Positions 56,411-64,000 of a stretch of DNA of 64,000 nucleotides are shown in pieces (positions within the stretch are counted from its first letter, which is position 1; every line of letters begins with the position of its first letter). The translations under genes were made by a program, and so were the position numbers. Source of the DNA: Diphasiastrum complanatum (taxonomy: Eukaryota > Streptophyta > Lycopodiopsida > Lycopodiales > Lycopodiaceae). Below the pieces are notes generated by a model. That model had not been told where the DNA came from. It saw only the letters and a list, made by a program, of their open reading frames with translations, and did not search any database. The DNA is taken from contig CM055097.1 of NCBI GenBank assembly GCA_029204225.1, positions 47,676,617 through 47,740,616 on the forward strand, written 5' to 3'.

Positions 56411-58025
56411 ATGTGCTCCAGAATGTCTTTCAGCGCATCAACTGCACAGAATCTGGACCCAGGACTGGTCAGCAGCAATAGACTACTTAATCAAGGAAAG
56501 CAAGGGAACTTCAATCCTTCTGGCAGCTTCATATGCATGACTGTAGCTCCTGCAGTTAACAGATCAGTGTCTGTTCCACCGTTTTTTCCAGCTTCTCTAA
56601 CGCTTATCTAAGAATTCCAGAACTTTTCCATCTCGATTTTATTTACGAGCTTCATTTTCCAACAGTTGATAGGCTGCATTTCTAATTTTTTGCCAAATCT
56701 TCTCATTTTTTATGAACCGATTCTGTTCAGGGTGGCAGAAAAGGAATCATGCCTCCTTGAGAAAAGAAGTAATACACGCGAAAATTTTACGAAGAGAAGA
56801 GAGCATATTCGGAGTTGGCCGTCGCGGGAACAACTAGAGGTCATCAAGTCCCTAGAAACATGGGTTGAGGACAGAATCCTGCCATTGCTGAAGCCAGTGG
56901 AGAAGTGCTGGCAACCACAAGACTTCCTTCCTGATTCCTCTGATGACAGTTTCGTCCATGAAGTACAGTTACTTAAAGAACGAGCATCTCTCCTCCCAAA
57001 CGATTATCTAGTTTGTCTGGTGGGAGATATGATCACGGAAGAGGCGTTGCCAACTTATCAAACAGTGTTCAATACATTTGAGGGAGTAAGAGATACCACA
57101 GGATGCAGTCCAACGCCATGGGGTGTGTGGGTTCGTGCCTGGACAGCTGAAGAGAATCGACATGGAGACTTGCTCAACAAATATTTGTATCTGTCAGGGA
57201 GAGTGGATATGAAGATGGTAGAAAAGACAACGCAATACCTCATCGGATCAGGAATGGTAAATATTTGAGTTTCTTAGAAAAGATATTGGATCAGAAAAAT
57301 CACCCTCAGTGACATTTCTGCTTTAAATTTAAGTAGAGCTTTCTCTCTTTAAAGCTGATGAAAGCTGTGGATGATTTGAGTCACGAGAGTGGACATAGCT
57401 GTTTTGTCAAAACTAATTTTTCCTGTGTTGGAGCGCGCGAATGCAGGAAGCTCAAATAGACAACAACCCATACAATGGCTTCATATACACATCCTTCCAG
57501 GAGCGCGCTACTTTCGTGTCACACGGAAATACTGCAAGATTTGCCAGACAGCACGGAGATAATCGCCTCGCAGCGATCTGTGGTGTCATTGCATCTGATG
57601 AAAAACGGCACGAGATTGCTTACACCAGAATTGTGGACAAGCTGTTTGAGGTGGACCCTAACGCAGCAGTACTTGCTTTTGCTGAGATGATGCGCAAAAA
57701 AATCACCATGCCCGCTCACCTCATGTTTGACGGCGAGAACAAAAGCCTCTTTGAAGACTATGCTTCCGTAGCTCAAAGATGTAACATCTATACTGCAAAA
57801 GACTATGCAGATATAATGGATCACCTCATATCAGCGTGGAAAGTAGGAAAATTATCAGGGTTGTCGTCAGAAGGTCTTCGGGCTCAAGAGTACGTCTGTA
57901 GCTTGCCTCCACGTATCAGGAAATTGGATGAGCGAGCTCAGGCGAGATCAAAAAAATCCTTAAATCACACAGCCAAACGCAGCAAGAGCTTCAGCTGGAT
58001 CTTCAATAAGACTGTGGAGTTGTAA
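56411..58025 (+). CDS. SAD: Acyl-[ACP] desaturase, plastidial (three exons)
   Basis: Model: exon 1 56411-56568, exon 2 56731-57256, exon 3 57447-58025, stop TAA; 420 residues, slightly longer than the family's usual 390-400. Soluble di-iron enzyme that introduces the first double bond into saturated acyl-ACP (stearoyl-ACP in the common form) with ferredoxin and O2. All six iron ligands are visible: Glu in TEEALPTYQ (about residue 155), E and H in AEENRHGD (about 193), Glu in FQERATF (about 246), E and H in SDEKRHE (about 279). Exon 1 ([14 protein letters not shown]...) is Ser-rich, fitting a transit peptide. The intron between GSGM and EAQID is where other plant genes have one. The exon 1 donor (AGT-GTCTGT) is weak but is the only GT that keeps frame. 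Family-conserved spots differ: [14 protein letters not shown] where most have GASLTSWAIWTRAW. This suggests a divergent paralogue whose chain length or position preference may not be the standard. Confidence 0.9.
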
Positions 58026-60830
58026 CTGGTAGTAATGAATTAATTATCAGCGATTGAAGCAAGTCAGCTAGCTAGCCCTGTACCCTTTCTGAGCTTTTGC
58101 ACTATGGTCCCCCATAAACCAGCTGCTATTGTAAGTTGCTAAGCTGATGACCCCACACAATATACTACTAATTTTTGCAGCATACTCACCTAGATTGGCT
58201 TCTGCTACCGCATACAATAGCTCCAATCTAATGTAGCTCTTAGAGATATATGCAATCTTGAGTGATCCACGGATGATCAGATCAGATAAGCTTCAAGAAA
58301 GATAGTTCTATCATCTATGTAGATCTGCAATGTGCATACAAGCTCATGTAAGTGCTTTAGTTATTCCTAGTTTTTATGTAGCTTGTCAGGGATATCAATG
58401 GTTATATATATGTCTACAGATTATCTGATGAGATTAAGAACATCTTTCTCCATCCAATATCAGATATTTTCTGCAGCTCCAGACTCTTATTCTAGAATTA
58501 TGTATCTCAGATTGCAATTCTGAAATAAACTGGACAAGAAATTATTAAGTAGTACTGTAGTGGCATTAAAAAGTTTCTACAATCCTTCCGACAAATCACC
58601 ATAGTGTGTGTCTACTCAAATCATACATGAATAGCAAATCACCATATCCTACATGAATCAATGGTAGAGATTGACTTTTGGGACCACAATCACCTAGATC
58701 TCACTATTGTATTACACATTGGCTCTAATTTTCAACCCTCTAAATAGAAAGCTCAGAAAGCTCTCATGGATGGAATCTTGAAAATACATAGCGCTCATGG
58801 ATGGAATCCGAAAAGTATGATTCCCTCATGCATGGAATCATTAACATAATTTTAAAAATATTTTTTTGCTAATCCCTTTAAAAATTTTGTGACACATACT
58901 ACGCTCGATATTTAATGTTTGTCGGCCCATGGAAAGGATACAATGGCTCGTCCTTTTGTCTCGTCGTGGTAAGAGGACTTTGACCTTATATCCTTACAAT
59001 GGGACTCCCAACAACCATTATCTAGTCCATAATAGTTCTTCCCAACTCAAGGTGAGTTGGGTAGAATAGTTTATTGTAGTCCTTCCTAGCTCATGATGAG
59101 TTGGGTCAGGGTGAGTTGGGCAGCTCAGTTTACTATATCGCCAGACCAGCACACACTCAAACTTGGATGTTGCGTCGTTACCTCTAGTAGCTTTGTGCTC
59201 AATGTTTAGGCTTGGCCAATTACTTGAATTAGCTCTAGTGCAACCTTCATAAAATTTACGTATGACTCTCTATGTGAACAATAATATTGGGAAAATCGGT
59301 GTGTAGAAACATACAGTTTCCATTTTTAGCTAACATACACTTCTATTGCAGAGCTAGCTATCATTTTGCAATTACAAAGTCATTTTGAATTTGGCCAATA
59401 TTTGGTCCTAGATATTGATTTTAATGAGTTCCAATCACTTAAACCATACCAAATTGTATGGGTAAATTTGCCCTTGGCCACATAGCCCAATTATTTGGAT
59501 CATAAGCCCTTGTTGCCTCTCCCCCCTCCCCTTTTTCCGAAAATGATGCCAAGGGACACTTGCAAATTGATCAACATATGTTTTAAGAGTATGCAGTCCA
59601 TTATAAGTGCTCAACTAATTTAACTCAAGAGAGTATGTCGGATACTCAGAGTTGAGTTTTAATCATTCTATATCTTAATGATTCTCCTAGAGTTCCTAGT
59701 TGAATGAATTATTATATTTTAGAATTATGGATTCTAAGGATATATGTACTTGGAAGCTTTTTGAATTGTCTGCCAGAGTTTCAAGATAATTTCAAGACTG
59801 TAAATATTATTTTTTCTTTAACTTTAATCTCCTAAGCTGGGTAATATTTCACTCAGTGTTTCATGTTAGTGTCCTCGTTTACTGTACTTTCCAAACTTGA
59901 GTTTGTACTCCAGAATAGAGATTAATGATTGAAAAATAGGTTTATCTTTGAGTACTTGTTTGATAAGTAAGTCCGACTAAGGACAATGATTTTCTAGTTA
60001 AATAATAAAAGTTAAAGGAACTGTTATTTGCAAGCAAGAATCGACCTGAACATGAATGAAAATTAGCATTCAATCACGACATACGCGACCTAAATTATGG
60101 AACAATGATTATTTAGTCGTGAAAAAAATACAATCTGAATGTAGATAGAGTCACGTTCTTCCTGAATCAATACTCTGTGATAATTGAGAGAAAGAACAAA
60201 AAAATTGCGCTCTGAATGACCGGATAGATGATTGAGCTAATTCAATGTCTGTGGAACTGACCTAGCAATTGATAAGTTGCTATACACATGGCTAACTAAT
60301 TAAAAAAATACTTAATTTGTACTTTACAATTAGGATTAAGACACTATGTGCTGTTGGCAGTCATCTTCGGTCAGTATCTTAATTTGTTAGAGATTCTGTC
60401 CGGTCGTGATGAAAGCACTGATGAGCCGCGGATTGTTCGAGTCAACTTTTGGAGTTGGTATTGACATACGAGTAATTGGTGAAGTCTAATTGTCGATGTC
60501 GGGTGTCTAATGAATATTTGGTGTTAACCTGAGTCGTCAGGACACTATCATCTATTCCTTTGTATTTTTGCAGATTGTCAGGAAACAAGTGTATTGTAGA
60601 GCATGCGACTATACAAGTATTTACAACAGCTAGTGAATGGATCTAGATTAGCAGAGAGATAAGGATGGAGAGGATAGAAATCCATACCCCCCCCCCCTTT
60701 TAATCTAGATCCTTGAATGCTTTGCTTTTCAAATTCAAAATAGCACAAAAATTCATGTGTGCTTTCTAATCTAATCCTTTTGTAAATATATCGCATAGAG
60801 GTACTAGAGGACGTGATTTTATCTTTATAA
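58026..60830. other. Downstream flank, no gene seen
   Basis: The first AATAAA after the stop codon is near 58522 (GAAATAAACTGG), a possible poly(A) signal but nearly 500 bases away. Short direct repeats of CTCATGGATGGAATC occur near 58763-58835, and of CAAGGTGAGTTGGGTAG near 59048-59125. A poly-C tract lies at 60688-60697. Nothing coding was recognised. Confidence 0.5.
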
Positions 60831-60834
60831 GTCA

Positions 60835-61590
60835 AGTAAACTATGCTCAAAGTCTTTTGAAGAAGTTTAAGACTGAAGTATGCAAAAGTGTTGACACACC
60901 AATGGAGCAAGATGTAAAAGTGCCAAATGAAGATGATGAAAGATCCTTCATGGACATCACTTTGTTTAGGCAACTTATAGGCTCCTTAATGTGGATCACT
61001 ATAACTAGGCCAGACCTTAGCTTTAGTGTATGTAGGTTGAGCCAATCCATGCAAAAACCATTGAATATCCATTGGAAAAAGACAAAGAGGATTCTAAGAT
61101 ACATCTCGGGTACATTCTATATAGAGGAGATGTGATTAACCTTCATGCATTTAGTGATTCAGATTTTGCAGGGGACAAGAGGGATAGGAAATCAGCAAGT
61201 GCCTATTCAACTTTCATAGGAGAAGGTGTGGTTTCATGGCTTTCAAAAAAGCAAGAAACTATATCTCTATCTTCAACCAAGGCTGAGTACAAAGCTTTGA
61301 CAACCACTACAAAGGAGGTACTTTGGATCAAGAGAGTATTGGTGGAGCTAAAGATCATGGATTCAGAGGAGGCACCAATCATCTACAATGACAATATATC
61401 AACCCAACACCTTGCATCTAACCCAATCTTCCATGCAAGATCTAAGCACATTGAGATATGTATAATTTTTCTTGTGAAAGGTATGAATTGGAAGCATCTT
61501 TCATTATTAAAGATTTCACGCAATTTAAAGGGTGCTATAAGGATTGTAAGATCAATCTTGTTTCGATTGAAAAGGCTAAAATGAAAATGC
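60835..61590 (+). pseudogene. copia RT tail and RNase H fragment
   Basis: The plus text starts YAQSLLKKFKTEVCKSVDTPMEQDV, then ITRPDLSFSVCRLSQSM and KRILRYISGTF before a shift near 61110. The other frame gives AFSDSDFAGDKRDRKSASAY, SKKQETISLSSTKAEYKAL and IYNDNISTQHLASNPIFHARSKHIEI. It is the same block as in copia 1 (about 21215-21845). Only the C-terminal half of RT and RNase H remain, and no LTR is attached. Confidence 0.9.
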
Positions 61591-61709
61591 ATTCCTATAG
61601 AAGGGCAATCTTAAGATATTTCCCAGAGATTTCAAGTCTTAGATACATCATTCAGATATATCTTGATTTGATGATATTTTGTTCAAAGACCAATTTTTGT
61701 GAAGAATTT

Positions 61710-62160
61710 CACTCCACTTAACTGATGTATGAGATCATCCATTCTAGGGAGTGAATAATTATTTTTTATGGTAAGTTTATCTAGAACCTTGTAATTCATG
61801 CCTAATCAAAAACCCCCATCCTTTTTTTCTTAAAAAGAAGGGGTGCCCCCCATGGTGATTTACTTGGCCTAATGTGTCATGTCTTGAGATATAAATCCTC
61901 TATTTGCCTAGCCACTTTTCTCTCTTCCTTTTGACTAAACAAGTATGGCTGTCTAATAATGGGGTAACTATTGGGCATCAATTCTATCTTATGATCCGTG
62001 GACCAGGTAGGTGGTAGACCATATTTGCTTAGGAAAAATGTCACTAAAATCTAGCTTTAAATCTAGCATTAATTGTTGCTCTTGATGAGAATTTTCGGTG
62101 TTACAATTAAAAAACACATTCACTTCAAACTCATGGACAATATCACAATGCAAAGAATAA
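61710..62160 (-). pseudogene. Ty3/gypsy RT N-terminal fragment
   Basis: Minus text with several stops and shifts: HQEQQLMLDLKLDFSDIF, PPTWSTDHKIELMPNSYPIIRQPY, RKVARQIEDLYLK, RPSKSPWGAPLLFKKKDGG, NYKVLDKLTIKNNYSLPRMDDLIHQLSGV. This is the beginning of a gypsy RT of the type at 33860-33400 but a different copy. The catalytic part is not present. Confidence 0.75.
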
Positions 62161-62169
62161 TTTAAAACA

Positions 62170-64000
62170 AGACCAAGAATAACGCAAATCTTATTAGAAT
62201 AGTTTTATGCTGATCGATAAGAGGATTTGCTAGTAATTCAGTACAACACTTAATTAGTGAACAATCAAAATTGTTTGGTTGATTAGTAGTTAAGGCACTA
62301 CTAATACCAAATTGATCCTAGTACAAATTTGGGGCTTTCAACCTGAATGATTTTTGTAAGGGAGGAAAGGGATGAAGCCTGAGGAGTAAATGATTGGTTG
62401 TCCTAGTGATCCAGTTATTTTTATTTACTTTCAATTCTTGAAGTATAAGTATAGCAATTGGGAATTAACTAAGAAAATTGCCTCTAGGAATTTGGATTCA
62501 TTTTCTCCAGTGTTAATTAGAATTTCGTGAAATCGAAGATTCTAAGGAAAAAGTAAGTGGCAAGTTAGATAATCCATTTATGGAACCATCTCTGTTTTGT
62601 GATTGGATTTGGAACTTGCAAGTGAAAGCAGATGAAAGGTGTTCCATATAGGAATCTAGTAATTTGGATTCTTTTTTGTGGCATTATAGAGTGTTTCTTT
62701 AATATGGCTGAGACAACCAAAAGAGAAATTCTAACTTGTAAAAGAATTAAGTTTTTTTATCGATTTTGAAATAGAAATTGGACAGTAGGTTTTTTCAGTT
62801 GTATTGAAATCCATGTTCCTTTTGGATTAGTCAATATTCATGAGGCATTTTGACAACATTCGAATGATATATATGTCATCCATGTCTAGGTCAATGCGGA
62901 GTGGCAGTCCTAGATGACGTGTTTGTTGACAGAGGATTCTATAGAGGAACGCTTAAGGAGCATGAGAGAATTCAATGGTTAGAAGTATTTCCTAAAATTA
63001 GTTGTGATTCTGATCCTATATCTGGGTATAGGATAGTCGAATAGTCTTTTTGACTTTTAAAGTAAACAAATCTAGATGCAAAGAATTCTTGGAGGAAAAG
63101 CCGGTGGTAGGGACATCAGTGATTCCAATGGGGATTTCTTGTGCGAGAATGATCTGTAGACCGTGGTTAGTGATTACGGTAATGGTAATGGTAACAAAGA
63201 AATCCATTGGTTATTTGTTTAGGGTATTTTGAGAAATTATGAGATATATATCTAGATCCCAAGTGGTATTTCATTATTTACAAAATATGGAGGCCCTTAA
63301 ATCCATTTCTCTTTTAATTTAAGCCTCTAATTTTTACAAAATTTCTTAAATACGAGACAATTGAATTGAGATTCATATAATTTCTTCTAGTGTAGAACTA
63401 TGTTTTGAAGGACCATTATAGTTATATGAAATTGTACTTCTATACAAGGTTTGTGAGTATGGCTCAAAATTTGTTGATGTTTTCACTTGATTCGGGGAAT
63501 TTAGACTTTCTAAACCCAAATGATTATCTCTATTTGATAGTTGATTATTGAGATGTAACATTTCTATCACTCGGGATAAGATATTCTAGGATTTTGAGGA
63601 AAAAGTCCGGTTTGTAATAGTATTGTATACTCATTATTGACTTTTTCAAATCTTTGATATCTTATATGTTGTCTCCTGAGAAATTTTTAATTGAAATTAT
63701 GGAATTTCTTTCAAAAGGGGGAGAAGAAAAGATAGGAATAAGACTTTCGATGAATCAGCCAGTTGCATAGGTTTTTGAAAAAAAATCCAATGTGTGTGCA
63801 AAGGTAGAACTATCCAGTTGGAATAGAAGAACTCTCTATGTGATTGTTTTTAATAATCTGGAACTAGAGTAGTTTTGGGGGTAATGAGCTGTGAGATATT
63901 CATGAATATGGATAATGGTGATAAAGATTAAATTAAGATTCCACTGATTGTTTTGCCAAGTATCATTTTGTTATGGATTGGATTAGAGGGAATGAGCTTA
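62170..64000. other. No gene recognised
   Basis: AT-rich sequence without a long frame. It may contain decayed protease and gag of the gypsy fragment to its left, since these would come next on the minus strand, but I could not read any motif. Confidence 0.4.

Noticed and set aside
56666-56730. Upstream extension of desaturase exon 2 ([21 protein letters not shown])
   Set aside because: It would use the weaker acceptor at 56665 and add a hydrophobic stretch not seen in the family. The T-rich tract and CTGTTCAG at 56730 make a better acceptor and keep frame with the only suitable donor.

Overview
The window looks like nuclear DNA from a seed plant with a large, repeat-swollen genome. It is AT-rich and holds one apparently intact nuclear gene in 64 kb, surrounded by old, nested and mostly broken LTR retrotransposons. 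Their primer-binding sites are plant-like: initiator-Met type for Ty1/copia and Asp type for Ty3/gypsy. A conifer or other gymnosperm is my guess from this texture, but the sequence does not prove it.

Layout. 0.5-2.5 kb: a broken minus-strand gene fragment resembling plant RAD7-like LRR proteins lies between two long inverted arms. 2.5-5.0 kb: a gypsy LTR, a leader with a minisatellite, and a gag remnant that cut into the right arm. 5.0-8.1 kb: degenerate AT-rich repeats, an LTR, and a CACTA (tnp2) transposase remnant. 8.2-13.4 kb: a plus-strand Tat/Athila-like gypsy element (LTR, Asp-type PBS, gag, protease, RT, RNase H; no integrase). 15-16.2 kb: a G-box-rich palindrome patch and a copia RT scrap. 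16.4-25.5 kb: a minus-strand non-autonomous copia element whose LTR was split by a complete copia element (16574-22420, TSD AAAAG). 25.5-28.9 kb: a copia RNase H piece, then an unrecognised minus-strand ORF block with a coiled coil, joined to a gypsy RNase H/integrase stub.

29-31 kb: a tRNA-Val(CAC) gene and an 85-bp tRNA-like retroposed insert with a perfect 17-bp target duplication. 31.7-35 kb: a minus-strand chromovirus-like gypsy gag-pol remnant. 36.3-38.6 kb: an LTR, a second palindrome patch and a 56-bp tandem repeat. 39-51.15 kb: a minus-strand copia element whose gag is interrupted by a complete gag-only gypsy element (42627-51041, TSD TGTTT). 51.15-53.0 kb: a second, better-preserved piece of the same CACTA family. 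56.1-58.0 kb: a three-exon acyl-ACP desaturase gene, the only gene that appears functional. 60.8-62.2 kb: copia RNase H and gypsy RT scraps.

The retroelement genes do not work together now: nearly all carry stops or frameshifts, and the two complete insertions lack usable pol functions. The desaturase would act in the plastid, putting the first double bond into saturated acyl-ACP chains. The tRNA-Val gene looks intact.
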